Positions 27,980 through 37,784 are shown, numbered from the stretch's first letter. The stretch is DNA of 64,000 bases from Komagataeibacter medellinensis NBRC 3288 (GCF_000182745.2 NC_016027.1:65001-129000); one strand, 5' to 3'. Made by a program: numbers and translations. Notes: a model not told the origin generated them from the sequence alone.

Positions 27980-29140
27980 ATGGCTGTTCTTGAAAAAATC
28001 GAAACCTATCGCAAGCAACTGATTGCCATACGGCAGGATTTCCATGAGCATCCCGAACTGGGCATGGAGGAATACCGGACATCCGATACCGTGGCCGACC
28101 TGCTGCAGGAGTGGGGTATTACAGTCCATCGCAATATCGGCGGAACGGGTATTGTCGGTGTTCTGAAAAATGGCACATCCACACGTTCAATCGGTTTGCG
28201 TGCCGATATGGATGCCCTGCCGATGGAAGAACTGGGCAACCTTGCCTACCGGAGCGTGAATGCCGGGCGGATGCATGCCTGCGGGCATGATGGCCATACC
28301 ACAATGCTGCTGGGTGCTGCGCGCTATCTGGCGGAAACGCGGCGGTTTGACGGAACCGTCAATTTCATTTTCCAGCCCGCCGAAGAAGGCCGTGGGGGCG
28401 CTGCGGCCATGCTGCGCGATGGGCTGTTCGAGGATTTTCCCTGCCAGTCCATATTCGGCATGCATAACTGGCCCGGCCTTGCGGTCGGGCGCTGCGCCAT
28501 CAATGCCGGTGCATTGTGGGCGGGCGGTGGCTTTTTCGAAATTACCGTAAAAGGCAGGGGCGCGCATGGCGCACGGCCGGAACGCGCGATCGACCCCATG
28601 CTCTGTGCCTGTCATGTCGTGACGGCACTACAGTCAATCGTATCCAGAAACGTGCCACCCTATAAGGAAGCCGTGATCAGCGTGACCCGGATTGAAGGAG
28701 GGCATGCAAGTAATGTCATACCGGATTCCGTGACAATCGGGGGTACGCTGCGCTGCCTTGATCCTGCCCTGCTGCAGGACATGCGCGCGCGCATGCATGG
28801 TGTTGCCACGGGTGTTGCCAGTGCGTTTGGCGCGACAGCCGAAGTGGAATTTCCGGTGGAATTCCTGCCGGTGATTAATGACCCGACCTGCACGGAACTG
28901 ATGGTCGCGGCCGCAGGCGATATCTGTGGCACGGAGAACATCAATCCCGCCATGGAGCCGGTCATGACTTCGGAAGATTTCAGCTATATGCTGGAACGTG
29001 TGCCAGGGGCCTATCTATGCCTGGGTAATGGCGATACGCAGATGCTGCATCACCCGGAATACAATTTCAATGATGAGGCGCTGGTCTTTGGCGCCTCGAT
29101 CCTGTCGCGCCTGGCGGAACGTGCCCTGCCCGTAGGGTAA
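27980..29140 (+). CDS. M20 amidohydrolase (hippurate hydrolase/aminoacylase type)
   Basis: 386 residues of the M20D family: 'RADMDALPMEE' (74-84), 'HACGHDGHTTMLLGAARYL' (99-117, metal-binding Cys101 and His103) and 'PAEEGRGGA' (133-141). The dimerisation domain has 'GRGAHGARPERAIDPM'. These enzymes remove acyl groups from N-acyl amino acids such as hippurate or N-acetyl amino acids. It is the only plus-strand gene in this part, divergent from the permease at 27686 and convergent with the GntP gene. The shared upstream region suggests co-regulation with the permease. Confidence 0.9.
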   Translation: MAVLEKIETYRKQLIAIRQDFHEHPELGMEEYRTSDTVADLLQEWGITVHRNIGGTGIVGVLKNGTSTRSIGLRADMDALPMEELGNLAYRSVNAGRMHACGHDGHTTMLLGAARYLAETRRFDGTVNFIFQPAEEGRGGAAAMLRDGLFEDFPCQSIFGMHNWPGLAVGRCAINAGALWAGGGFFEITVKGRGAHGARPERAIDPMLCACHVVTALQSIVSRNVPPYKEAVISVTRIEGGHASNVIPDSVTIGGTLRCLDPALLQDMRARMHGVATGVASAFGATAEVEFPVEFLPVINDPTCTELMVAAAGDICGTENINPAMEPVMTSEDFSYMLERVPGAYLCLGNGDTQMLHHPEYNFNDEALVFGASILSRLAERALPVG

Positions 29141-29179
29141 GGGCAGGAATATCCTGTAAGGCACCGTGCGTTACAGGAT
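29125..29179. terminator. Two hairpins between convergent genes
   Basis: CCTGCCC (29125-29131) pairs with GGGCAGG (29141-29147), and ATCCTGTAA (29151-29159) pairs with TTACAGGAT (29171-29179). They overlap the stop codons of the plus-strand amidohydrolase and the minus-strand GntP permease, as expected for a bidirectional terminator. No long T run follows. Confidence 0.6.
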
Positions 29180-30535
29180 CGACAGACCCAGCGTGAAGAG
29201 CAGGATAATCACGGAAATCAGGGTTTCCGTTCCCGACCAGACAATAAAGGTCTGGGACAATGACAGGCCCAGATATTCCTTGAGCTGCCAGAAAACCGGA
29301 TCATTGACCGGACCGAAGGCAATGGACCCTGCCCCCGTGGCCAGCACCAGCAGTTCGGGTGAGACGCCGTGCATTTCCGCCATGGCCGGAGCCAGCAGGT
29401 TGGCCGCCGTGCCGGTTGCGACCGTGGCTGAACCTGTAGCCAGCCGGACAATCACGGCAGAAAGATAGGCCAGCAGCAGCGGTGGAACATGGGCCGACAG
29501 CGCTGCCGTTGTCAAGGTGCGGGAAATGCCGCTGTCAATAACGGCCTGCCCGAAACCGCCGCCCGCACCAACCAGCAGGATGACAAATCCCGTGGGGGCC
29601 AGACATGTATGCAGGGCGTGTGCAACCTGTCGTGTCGTCATGCCATTGGGCAGGCAGAGCAGTAATACGGTCACCATCAGCGAGATGATGAGGGAGACAT
29701 TCGTCTCACCCAGAAACTGCCCCAGCATATGCAGCCAGCCCTGCGTTGACAGGTTTGTCAGCATCTGCCCGCACCCGATCAGCAGGAAGGGCAGGAGGAT
29801 GCACAGCAGGCTCCTGCCCAGTGAGGGGCGGATGGAGAGGGCCGTGCGCGAGAGGAATTCGGCTTCCATCGGGCTGGTATCGATCGGGCCGATGTGGCGC
29901 ATGATGAACTGCGTGAACAAAGGCCCGCTTATGATGGCCGTGGGCACCATGATCAGCAGGCCCAGCGCTATGTTTTCAAGCAGGTTGGCATGATAGATGC
30001 CAATGGCCTGCATGATGGCCGGATGGGGGGGCATGACCGCATGGGCAATGGACAGGCTGGCCATGAGTGGCAGGATGGCGAACAGGACCGGCTTGCGGCT
30101 TTCCTGTGCCGCGATGAAGGCGAGCGGGGCAAGAAGGATGAAGCCCACGTCAAAGAATATGGGTAGCCCCACAATCATGCCAATGCCCGCCATGGCCCAG
30201 TGCAGGTTACGCGCCCCGCACCGGGCCATGACGGATAGCGCCACGGTATCGGCCGCACCCGACTGGGCAATCAGCTTGCCAAACATGGTTCCGAATGCAA
30301 GCAGGAAACCAATGCTGCCCAGCGCGTTGCCCGCCCCATGCTGAAATGATGCCACGGCCTGCGCCGGGGTATCCCCCGCCGCCAGTAGCAGCGCAATGGC
30401 CACGCCAAACAGCACGAGCAGGGAATTGATGTTGAAGCGGGCAATCAGGACAATGATCAGCCCGATTGCCACTATCCCGGTAATCAGAGCGTAAGTCAGT
30501 GACATTTCAGTCATCTTCCATGCGGCATGCGGCAA
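29171..30535 (-). CDS. GntP-family gluconate/organic-acid:H+ symporter
   Basis: 454 residues with 12 or more hydrophobic segments. 'SFQHGAGNALGSIGFLLAFG', 'GLPIFFDVGFILLAPLAFIA' and 'VGAGGGFGQAVIDSGI' are characteristic GntP motifs. The family carries gluconate, fructuronate, D-serine and other hydroxy or amino acids. It ends an operon of D-threonine-aldolase-like, RidA and M81 genes, 20 bp after the last of these. A D-serine-like or beta-hydroxy-amino-acid substrate is therefore plausible, but unproven. Confidence 0.9.
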   Translation of the reverse strand: MPHAAWKMTEMSLTYALITGIVAIGLIIVLIARFNINSLLVLFGVAIALLLAAGDTPAQAVASFQHGAGNALGSIGFLLAFGTMFGKLIAQSGAADTVALSVMARCGARNLHWAMAGIGMIVGLPIFFDVGFILLAPLAFIAAQESRKPVLFAILPLMASLSIAHAVMPPHPAIMQAIGIYHANLLENIALGLLIMVPTAIISGPLFTQFIMRHIGPIDTSPMEAEFLSRTALSIRPSLGRSLLCILLPFLLIGCGQMLTNLSTQGWLHMLGQFLGETNVSLIISLMVTVLLLCLPNGMTTRQVAHALHTCLAPTGFVILLVGAGGGFGQAVIDSGISRTLTTAALSAHVPPLLLAYLSAVIVRLATGSATVATGTAANLLAPAMAEMHGVSPELLVLATGAGSIAFGPVNDPVFWQLKEYLGLSLSQTFIVWSGTETLISVIILLFTLGLSIL

Positions 30536-30555
30536 GATACGCGTGGTCGCGCCGT

Positions 30556-32037
30556 TTATTTCAGATCATGCGGGTTTTCCACGATCGGCCAGATCTTGCG
30601 GCTGAGTTTGGTGTAATGCGTACGCAGCGGGTCGGATGGATAGTGGGTGCCCGCATCGACATAAAGTATTTCGGAAGCAATGCCGATAAAACCCGCGTAG
30701 AAATGATTGGTTGATTTGACAACCAGTACATCCTTGCCTAACGGATCGATGCCAAGGTTGGAAAATATATCGGGCTCGAAACACTGGGTCCGGTTGGTAT
30801 TGAGGATGATATCGTTCCGGGTTCCGGCAATACGGATAACGGCACTGGCACCCAGTGGCACCTGGCTTTCGCCAAAGCTCTGCCAGGCCTGGTCAACAAC
30901 TTCCAGCACTTCGATATCGGCATCGATCGGGTCACCGCCGCCCGGGCCGGATTTGCCGCCAAAGCGTAGGTGAAGCCGCGCGCCCTTGCCGGCCGCTTCA
31001 CAGAAGGAAACGGCAACCGGATCCCAGATGGTCGCGATCGCCATGTTGTCAATACCAGCCCGGAGCAGGTCAGCAACCAGCAGGGTACCATCCCCCGCCA
31101 CGCCCCCACCGGGATTGTCCCATATGTCGGCCAGGACAATGGGGGCAGTTATGGCAGGATCGGCAATAGCAGTCTGCGCGCGGGCTATGGCCTGTGCCGG
31201 CTGCAGCGTGTGCATGCGCGTGCTGCCCCGGAAGCCGAAGACTTCCATACCCAGTTCATGCGCCAGATGCTGGCCCTTGCGGGCGTCATTGTCCGTTACC
31301 ACGACAATCTGGGTGCCCAGATCCGCTACATTGCCGGCCAGGAACCCGTGGATGAGGGAGACGGACAGAACGCCGTCGTGGCCCTGCATGGCGCGGATGC
31401 GGTCAACAAAACCGCGTAGGGGCTGCTGGCTGGTGGGCAGCACGTCGATCATACGGCAGTCAAAGGTTGAAATGATCGGCCTGATCTGGTGCCGCACGGC
31501 GCGCAGCACCAGATCAATCACCTGCTCGGCGCGCACCATGAAGTCCGTATGTGGAAATTCAAGGAAGGCGTTCATGATATTCAGGCAGCTTACCCGCAGG
31601 GGGGTGAGGTGGCTGTGTGGGTCGAACGTGGCGCCAATCACCACATCCGGGCCAACGCATGCGCGTATGTGTGAAAGCAGGTCGCCTTCACAGTCATCAT
31701 AGCCCTGCGCAACCATGGCGCCATGCAGGCCCATGACAACGGCATCCACCGGCATGGCGGCTTTGAGCTGCCCGAGTATTTCGTTTCGCAGCCCTTCATA
31801 GGTCTGCCGTTTTACCAGACCACCCGGTTCAGCCCATGTGCAGGTGCCTTCAACCAGTTCAAAACCATCCGCCTGCTGGCGCGCGCGCAGGGCGGGCACG
31901 ACAGCGGAACACAGGGTCGGTGTTGGCGGGTGCTGCCCCGGGGGAGCGTAGAACGCGCTCTTGAAGGCATTGAGATCGGTCGGTATTGGGGAAAAGGTAT
32001 TTGTCTCGGTTGCAAGCGAGGCAACAAATACACGCAC
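30556..32037 (-). CDS. M81-family metallopeptidase (MlrC-like), copy 1
   Basis: 493 residues covering both M81 domains. The N-terminal DUF1485 part has 'LATETNTFSPIPT' (8-20), 'MGLHGAMVAQGYDDCEGDL' (102-120) and a probable Zn site 'FDPHSH' (138-143). The MlrC C-terminal domain has 'DIWDNPGGGVAGDGTLL' and 'FGGKSGPGGGDPID'. MlrC cleaves linearised microcystin, but most family members lie in amino-acid or small-peptide gene clusters with unknown substrates. Here the neighbours are RidA and a D-threonine-aldolase-like enzyme upstream and a GntP permease downstream. A second, divergent copy lies at 37845-39305. Confidence 0.9.
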   Translation of the reverse strand: MRVFVASLATETNTFSPIPTDLNAFKSAFYAPPGQHPPTPTLCSAVVPALRARQQADGFELVEGTCTWAEPGGLVKRQTYEGLRNEILGQLKAAMPVDAVVMGLHGAMVAQGYDDCEGDLLSHIRACVGPDVVIGATFDPHSHLTPLRVSCLNIMNAFLEFPHTDFMVRAEQVIDLVLRAVRHQIRPIISTFDCRMIDVLPTSQQPLRGFVDRIRAMQGHDGVLSVSLIHGFLAGNVADLGTQIVVVTDNDARKGQHLAHELGMEVFGFRGSTRMHTLQPAQAIARAQTAIADPAITAPIVLADIWDNPGGGVAGDGTLLVADLLRAGIDNMAIATIWDPVAVSFCEAAGKGARLHLRFGGKSGPGGGDPIDADIEVLEVVDQAWQSFGESQVPLGASAVIRIAGTRNDIILNTNRTQCFEPDIFSNLGIDPLGKDVLVVKSTNHFYAGFIGIASEILYVDAGTHYPSDPLRTHYTKLSRKIWPIVENPHDLK

Positions 32038-32090
32038 GTTTATTCTCCTCCGGTCATCAGGACCATCCAGAGGGCAGGCGGGAAAGAGGA

Positions 32091-32459
32091 TCAGCCAATG
32101 GGCCTGTAGGCAATCGCCTCGATTTCGACCATGATGTCCGCAGCCATCAGGCCGGCTTCGACAGTGGTGCGGGCTGGAGGCTCAACAGGGAAATAGGTTG
32201 CATAGACCTTGTTGAACGCTTTGAAGTCACTGGCGCTGGTCAGGATGGCGAAGGTCTTGACCACATCGCTCATTGTACAGCCTGCCGTTTCCAGAACGGC
32301 GGTGACATGGTCCAGGACCGCAGCGGTCTGGGCCTCTATGCCCCCTTCCACCACCTTGCCATCCACGACCGGTACCTGCCCCGAGATATAGACGTAATCA
32401 CCCGCCCGGACTGCCATTGAAAGGGGAACGGCGGCCTTGCCAAAAACCTTTTTCATCAT
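32091..32459 (-). CDS. RidA-family deaminase
   Basis: 122 residues, one complete YjgF/YER057c/UK114 domain. The conserved end 'PPARTTVEAGLMAADIMVEI' includes the catalytic-type Arg, and 'GDYVYISGQVPVVDG' marks the N-terminal sheet. RidA hydrolyses reactive enamine/imine intermediates made by PLP enzymes such as serine/threonine dehydratases. Placement directly after a D-threonine-aldolase/D-serine-dehydratase-like gene fits cleanup of its 2-aminoacrylate-like product. That pairing is inference. Confidence 0.92.
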   Translation of the reverse strand: MMKKVFGKAAVPLSMAVRAGDYVYISGQVPVVDGKVVEGGIEAQTAAVLDHVTAVLETAGCTMSDVVKTFAILTSASDFKAFNKVYATYFPVEPPARTTVEAGLMAADIMVEIEAIAYRPIG

Positions 32460-32496
32460 GATCTCCGTATTGTTGTGATGGTGGTATGTTTGTGGG

Positions 32497-33564
32497 TCAA
32501 CTCACGCCGCCACGGGCCGCAACCGGCAGGCGGTCGACAACCTTGCCGTTCGAGACAAGATAGACATGGTCGAACATGTTTGTGACCACGCAGGCATGGT
32601 TGGGGATGATACGGACCTTTTCCCCTATGCCGGGCAGGGTGGCGTCCGCGCCTGCGCTGATCGTGCCGTGTTCCTCGCTCAGTGCGGTGATGCGGCTTTC
32701 CTCATGGTCGATGATGTGGCCGTAGCCATCCTGTCCCAGCAGGTCGCTGGTGAGGGTCTTGGTGCCAGCATCGATAATGGCGCGTGTTTCTGTCGGACGG
32801 CTGATCACGGTGGCCAGTACCGTCAGCGCGCACTCATCGAGCGTGGCGGCACCCACCGCAACCTGGGAGCGGTCCATGTAGATATACGTGCCGGGACGGT
32901 ATTCGGACATGTTCTGCATGTCGCCTGCCGTCCACAGGTCCGGCGTTCCACCTACGGTAATGGCGGGAATGGGCAGGCCGGCTGCTTCAAAAACGGCTTT
33001 GGCTTGGCCCAGCCACTGGTCGGACTGTGCCTGCTTGCCTGCGGCGGGGTAGGTCATCAGTCCTGCAAACTGCAGATTTGGCGCGGACATTATGCGGCGC
33101 GTGATGGTCAGGGCCTCGTCAACGGTCTGGACCCCGCAGCGGCCACCGCCGGTATCACATTCGACAAAAACCCTGAGCGGCGCGATATCCGTCCCGGCGG
33201 TAACCCGGTCGTAACCTTCCACTACCGGTATATTGTCCGCCACGACAGACAGCGTGACCTGACGGGCAAGATTGACCATACGGCCCAGCTTGTGCGCACC
33301 GATGATGTTGTAGGTCAGCAGGATGTCAGACAGGCCCGCCTGCGCCATGATTTCGGCTTCGGTCAGTTTCTGGCAGGTAATGCCCACTGCCCCCGCCTTG
33401 ACCTGCTGGTGGGCGAAATAGGGTAGCTTGTGTGTCTTGATATGCGGCCGTAGGCTGAAGCCATGCGTGTTGGCGTAATGCTGGGCCTTATTGATGTTGG
33501 AAAATGCCTTGTCGATATCAACCAGCACGGCCGGGGTATCGAGCTTATCAATGGAAATCGACAT
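32497..33564 (-). CDS. D-threonine aldolase/D-serine dehydratase-type PLP enzyme
   Basis: 355 residues with the alanine-racemase-like fold-type III barrel. PLP Lys43 is in 'RPHIKTHK', and 'DTPAVLVDIDKAF' opens the protein. 'FVECDTGGGRCGVQTVDEAL' is the phosphate-binding region, and the C-terminal metal-site motif is 'PNHACVVTNMFDHVYLV'. Members cleave D-threonine or D-3-hydroxy amino acids, or dehydrate D-serine. It is the first gene of a four-gene operon with RidA, M81 and GntP. The exact D-amino acid is not determinable here. Confidence 0.88.
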   Translation of the reverse strand: MSISIDKLDTPAVLVDIDKAFSNINKAQHYANTHGFSLRPHIKTHKLPYFAHQQVKAGAVGITCQKLTEAEIMAQAGLSDILLTYNIIGAHKLGRMVNLARQVTLSVVADNIPVVEGYDRVTAGTDIAPLRVFVECDTGGGRCGVQTVDEALTITRRIMSAPNLQFAGLMTYPAAGKQAQSDQWLGQAKAVFEAAGLPIPAITVGGTPDLWTAGDMQNMSEYRPGTYIYMDRSQVAVGAATLDECALTVLATVISRPTETRAIIDAGTKTLTSDLLGQDGYGHIIDHEESRITALSEEHGTISAGADATLPGIGEKVRIIPNHACVVTNMFDHVYLVSNGKVVDRLPVAARGGVS

Positions 33565-33743
33565 CGTCTTCCCGCGTTTCAGGCAGATGGATCAGACCCA
33601 CCAACCGTTATCGATAAAAGGTTCGATGAAACATAATGCGGTGAGTGAAGCGTGTAAAATTATTATTCATTACAAAAACGCGATAAAAAAATATTTTCAT
33701 TAAGGTCGGGAAATCCGTCATTCCTCCAGCACTCACGCCCGGA
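33565..33743 (-). promoter_or_regulatory. Promoter region of the D-TA/RidA/M81/GntP operon
   Basis: About 180 bp, AT-rich in its distal half. It holds a 13-mer 'aaattattattca' at 33657-33669 that recurs at 36697-36709 before the EamA pseudogene. No clear palindrome is visible. The LysR pseudogene ends just beyond. Confidence 0.35.
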
Positions 33744-34730
33744 TCAGGCGGACAGTCTGGTAACGGAATCGACCGGGGGCTGCAGGGCGGGGTGATGATC
33801 GGCCAGCATGCCCAGCAAGCTCTTGAGCATGGGGTCCATGCGGCGCTGGACCCGGTCTACGACATGCGTCGTGACGCATAGGGGCATGTTGTCGAGCGGG
33901 ATCGTGCGCAGCACGCCGGCCTCTGCCTGCCTGCGCACCGCAGAATGCGGCAGTAGTGAAATACTCTGGCCTGACATGACGAAACTGCGCAGGGTATTGA
34001 TGTCCGCGGCTTCCAGTGTGGGCTGGAAACAGACGCTTGCATTGGTTTCCATCTGCGGCAGCCTGCGGCGCAGGGCGTGGTTTTTACTCAGCAGGACGAG
34101 GGGCCTGGCGGCAAGGTGCCGGGGGCGTATGCGGATGTGTTCCAGCCATTCGTGCCCGGCATGGACAATAATGGATATGGGCTGGCTGGCGCACAGTACG
34201 CTGCGTATGCCCTGACATGGCACAAGGTCGTAGGTTAAGCCGATCATCGGCACCGCCTTCCAGCAGCACACTGGCGATTTCGGCTGCTGGCCTGCCCTGT
34301 ATCTGCAGGCGGGTGCGGGAAAACGCCTGCTGGAAAAGCGGCAGGATATGGTCGATGATATCCTCGGCCAGACCTTCCGCGCAGCAGATGCGCATGATCT
34401 CTCATGCTGCCTGTGAAGGATACAGAAATAGTTCAGCAGCCGCTCGCTGTATTCATGCTGGATGCGGACAAAATCCGCCAGCGCGCGGCCCGCGGTGGTG
34501 GGAATGACTCCCCGTGGCTTGCGTTCGAACAGCTTGAGGTCACAGCGATATTCCAGATCCCCGATCTGTCGGTTGACGGCGGATGCGGCGACATTGAGCC
34601 GCTCGGCCGCGCCGCGAATGGAGCCTTCGGCGATAACAGTAAAGAAATACTGGAGGATACGACCGTCAAGATCCCATGATGTGGCAGATATGTTTGAACC
34701 CCGGGACCAAACATCTAGCATCGCCTTCAT
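33744..34730 (-). pseudogene. LysR-family regulator with compensating internal frameshifts
   Basis: The N-terminal HTH ('LQYFFTVIAEGSIRGAAERL', 'AASAVNRQIGDLEYRCDLKL') and the C-terminal half ('MSGQSISLLPHSAVRRQA') match the LysR at 22098-23024. Between about 34400 and 34250 the main frame turns to nonsense ('SCASAARKVWPRISSTISCR'). The correct family sequence is there in another frame ('MRICCAEGLAEDIIDHILPL', 'PAAEIASVLLEGGADD'). Two indels of opposite sign thus put about 50-60 residues out of frame while keeping the ORF open. It is either a pseudogene or carries sequencing errors. If real, the effector domain would be misfolded. Confidence 0.78.
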
Positions 34731-34942
34731 CTTTCCGCTGTGATTCTGGACTGACGAACCCCATTGATCAATGACGGGATATGCAGGCGGATGTGGTGCC
34801 AATCGTATGGGGTTCGGGTCTTTGTCGTCCTTGCATGGTGTGTCGGTATCGAATGGGCGAAATACAATGGCGGCAGGCGGTATCGTATCCGTAAAGGCAT
34901 GAGCCCGGATGCTGGGAATACAGCATCCGGGTGCTGCGGCAT

Positions 34943-35953
34943 TCAGCCGTTGCGGAAGGTGTAGCTGTAACCGTTCAGTGCGGGCGCGCCGCCCAGATGG
35001 GCATAGAGAATCTTGGAGCCCTTGGGGAAGAAGCCCTTCTTGACCAGATCCATCAGCCCCTGCATGGATTTACCCTCATAGACCGGGTCCGTGATCATGG
35101 CTTCCAGACGGGCGGAAAGGCGGATGGCTTCCACTGTTTCCTTGGAAGGAACACCATAGGCAGGGTAGGCATAGTCTTCGATCAGGACGATATCGTCACC
35201 GGCGATTTCCTTGCCGCCGACCAGAGCGGACGTTTTCTGCGCGATATCTAGAACCTGCGCCTTCGTCTGTGCCGGGGTGAAGGAAGCATCGATACCAATG
35301 ACATTACGCGCGCGGCCATCCTCGGCAAAACCGACAACCATGCCGGCATGGGTGGAACCGGTTACGGTGCACACCACGATGAAGTCGAACTTAAAGCCAA
35401 GCTCCGCTTCCTGCGCGCGCACTTCTTCGGCAAAGCCGACATAGCCAAGGCCACCATATTTATGGACCGAAGCACCTGCCGGAATGGCGTAGGGCTTGCC
35501 ACCCTTGGACTTCACGTCTTCCAGCGCCCTGAGCCAGCTGTCGCGTATGCCGATGTCGAACCCTTCATCGACCAACTGGGCTTCGGCACCCATGATGCGG
35601 GTCATCAGGATGTTGCCGACACGGTCGTATACCGCATCTTCGTGCGGTACCCAGCTTTCCTGGATCACATGGCACTTCATGCCGATCTTGGCGGCCACGG
35701 CGGCAACCAGACGGGTATGGTTGGACTGTACGCCACCGATAGAGACCAGCGTGTCGGCGCCGCTGTCGATTGCATCGGGAACGATGTATTCAAGCTTACG
35801 GAGCTTGTTGCCACCAGCGGCAAGGCCGGAATTGCAGTCTTCACGCTTGGCATATATCTCCACATCGCCGCCCAGGTATTCGCTCATGCGGGAGAGCTTT
35901 TCGATATGGGTGGGACCGAACGTCAGCGGATAGCGCTTGAATTTGGAAAGCAT
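34943..35953 (-). CDS. acdS: 1-aminocyclopropane-1-carboxylate deaminase
   Basis: 336 residues from the ATG at 35953, close to the usual 338. PLP-binding Lys50 is in '[12 protein letters not shown]', and '[20 protein letters not shown]' is conserved. The two residues that separate true ACC deaminases from D-cysteine desulfhydrases are both of the deaminase type: Glu in '[11 protein letters not shown]' and Leu in '[13 protein letters not shown]'. The enzyme opens the cyclopropane ring of the ethylene precursor ACC, giving 2-oxobutanoate and ammonia. It suggests life with plants or fruit. It is intact between two frameshifted regulator genes; the Lrp pseudogene at 36065-36628 is the likely former regulator. 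Confidence 0.93.
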   Translation of the reverse strand: MLSKFKRYPLTFGPTHIEKLSRMSEYLGGDVEIYAKREDCNSGLAAGGNKLRKLEYIVPDAIDSGADTLVSIGGVQSNHTRLVAAVAAKIGMKCHVIQESWVPHEDAVYDRVGNILMTRIMGAEAQLVDEGFDIGIRDSWLRALEDVKSKGGKPYAIPAGASVHKYGGLGYVGFAEEVRAQEAELGFKFDFIVVCTVTGSTHAGMVVGFAEDGRARNVIGIDASFTPAQTKAQVLDIAQKTSALVGGKEIAGDDIVLIEDYAYPAYGVPSKETVEAIRLSARLEAMITDPVYEGKSMQGLMDLVKKGFFPKGSKILYAHLGGAPALNGYSYTFRNG

Positions 35954-36064
35954 GGGAAATGTCCATTCCTGCTTGGTAATTGTAGATTGATCATGCCACA
36001 ACCGATATGAAATGTAATTTCTATTTAATTAATAAAATGAAGTAAAAATTCATTAAATAGTTAG

Positions 36065-36628
36065 TTATAGAATATATAATTCATAAAAACATAATTTATG
36101 TAATATTATTGCATGACATTTTTTGGTTCTACGTAGCGTCCTGATCGCCAGATCGGGGCAGTGTGACAGGGCTGTCGTGTACTTGATCTGTGACAGCGCG
36201 AAGCGCGAACGCAGGTTGGATACGTTGGGCAGCGCGGTCAGGAAGCCGATCATGAAATCACGGAACTCCCTTATGTCATGCACCACGATACGTAGCATGT
36301 AATCGGATTCCCCGGTCATGAGATAACATTCCATGATTTCGGAGCGCTGGCTGATCTGTGTCTCGAATTCCTTGAGCCAGGCTTGATCCTGGCGCTGGAA
36401 AGAGATGTACGAATACACTGACACTCAGCCCCAGCTGGTCTGGATCGAGCAGTGTTACCGTGCACGTAATCACGCCCGAACTGCGCAGTTCCGATACCCG
36501 CCGCCAGCAGGGGAAGGGGAAATACCCACCCGTTCCGACAGTTCCTGGTTGGTCAGGCTGGCATTTTTCTGCAGTTCCCGCAGGATCTGGCGGCTGGTTC
36601 CATCCAGGTCAAAGCGATTGTCAGTCAT
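36065..36628 (-). pseudogene. Lrp/AsnC-family regulator, frameshifted (former AcdR?)
   Basis: Starting at the ATG complement of 36626-36628, the protein reads 'FDLDGTSRQILRELQKNASL' and 'NQELSERVGISPSP', then loses frame where one base is missing before 'CWRRVSELRSSG'. The middle ('GVITCTVTLLDPDQLGLSVS') and the RAM domain ('QRQDQAWLKEFETQISQRSE', 'ECYLMTGESDYMLRIVVHDI') are in two other frames. At least two shifts therefore break the gene. In many proteobacteria acdS is controlled by an adjacent Lrp-type regulator, AcdR. The position just upstream of acdS, in the same direction, fits that role. Confidence 0.78.
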
Positions 36629-36763
36629 TTTTTTCTCTTTTTTTTCATGAAACGGAAAATTATTACTGAAAAGACTTGGTGATGGATAAAAATAGGAAAT
36701 TATTATTCAGAATACCCAATATATATTTCCCGCACTCTTCACAGGACATGGTGCGAATGCGCG

Positions 36764-37777
36764 ATGCAGGGTTCCTCCACAAATAAAAATCCGGTCTCTT
36801 TCCCCTTCTGCCCGGACGGGGGTGGCGCTTGGTGTCATGGCGCTGCTATGGGGGCTGAGCTGGCCCGCCATGAAAACATGCGTAACGCTTGCGCCACCGC
36901 TATGGCTGGCGGTTCTGTGTTTTGCGCGGGCTGGTGCCACGCTGCTCATCGTCCTGCTGTTTCGGAGGGGATTACCCTGCCAAAACGTAGTGACCTGCCA
37001 ATCGTGTTCAGCGTCGGCGGATTGCAGATGATGGCGTTCACGGCGCTGGGGCTTGTGGCCATGCAGCATACGAATGCAGGGCGGGCGGCGTTGCTGGCCT
37101 ACAACCACGCCGCTGTGGGGCACGCTGCTGGCATGGCTGTTCATGGGGCGTTCATGGAGCAGCGTCCTGGCCATAGGCAGGTAATGGCGCTGTGCGTCGG
37201 CCTTAGCGGTATCGTGCTGATCTGCTCACCCATCGGTATGGACTGGAGCCGGCCGGGTGCGCTGCAGGCCAATTGCATACTGCTTGCTGCGTCCATGTGC
37301 TGGTCAGTCGTGATCGTGCGCCATCACAAATGGACTTCATCCCCCTTGGCGCTGGCCCCGTGGCAGATGCTGCTTGCCACCATTGTGCTGAGCGTGCGGG
37401 CATGGGTAAAGGAAGGACCGCCCTCGCACATTGTCTGGTCTGGTGAGTTGGCGGGGCTGCTGCTGTTCATCGGTCCGCTGGCAACATCGGTATGTTTTGT
37501 CATTTCGTGCGAATTCAGGTGCCGGGTCTCTACTTTTTCCATGTCCAGCATCACGCTTGCGGTGCCGGTCATCGGGCTGTTCGCGTCCATGGTTTTCCTG
37601 CATGAAGTCATGACCCCGGTGCTGGGCATCGGGCTTGCCCTCATCATTGCCGGTGGCGTGCTTTCGGCACGGACTCCGGCACGTGATGGTAGGCGTGTGC
37701 TCCATCGGCATGGTCCGCCCGGTTGCGTTGACTCCCGACATGTTTGGCCCGGAACTGTAGGAAAAAGCCGTGCCTGA
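36764..37777 (+). pseudogene. EamA/DMT-superfamily transporter, frameshifted
   Basis: The N-terminal helices ('MALGVMALLWGLSWPAMKTC' and 'ARAGATLLIVLLFRRGLP') are in one frame. 'SDLPIVFSVGGLQMMAFTAL' and 'GLVAMQHTNAGRAALLAY' are in another. The expected 'TTPLWGTLLAW' helix is again out of frame before 'VMALCVGLSGIVLICSP'. The C-terminal half ('SSITLAVPVIGLFASMVFLH') stays open. At least two or three indels break an otherwise typical ten-helix drug/metabolite exporter. The long open frame through the region is therefore not a normal protein. Confidence 0.75.
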
Positions 37778-37784
37778 AACATGA

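Noticed and set aside
33657-36709. 13-mer 'aaattattattca' shared by two intergenic regions as an operator
   Set aside because: The word is almost purely A/T in AT-rich spacers, so chance recurrence is likely. Noted only in passing under the promoter entry.
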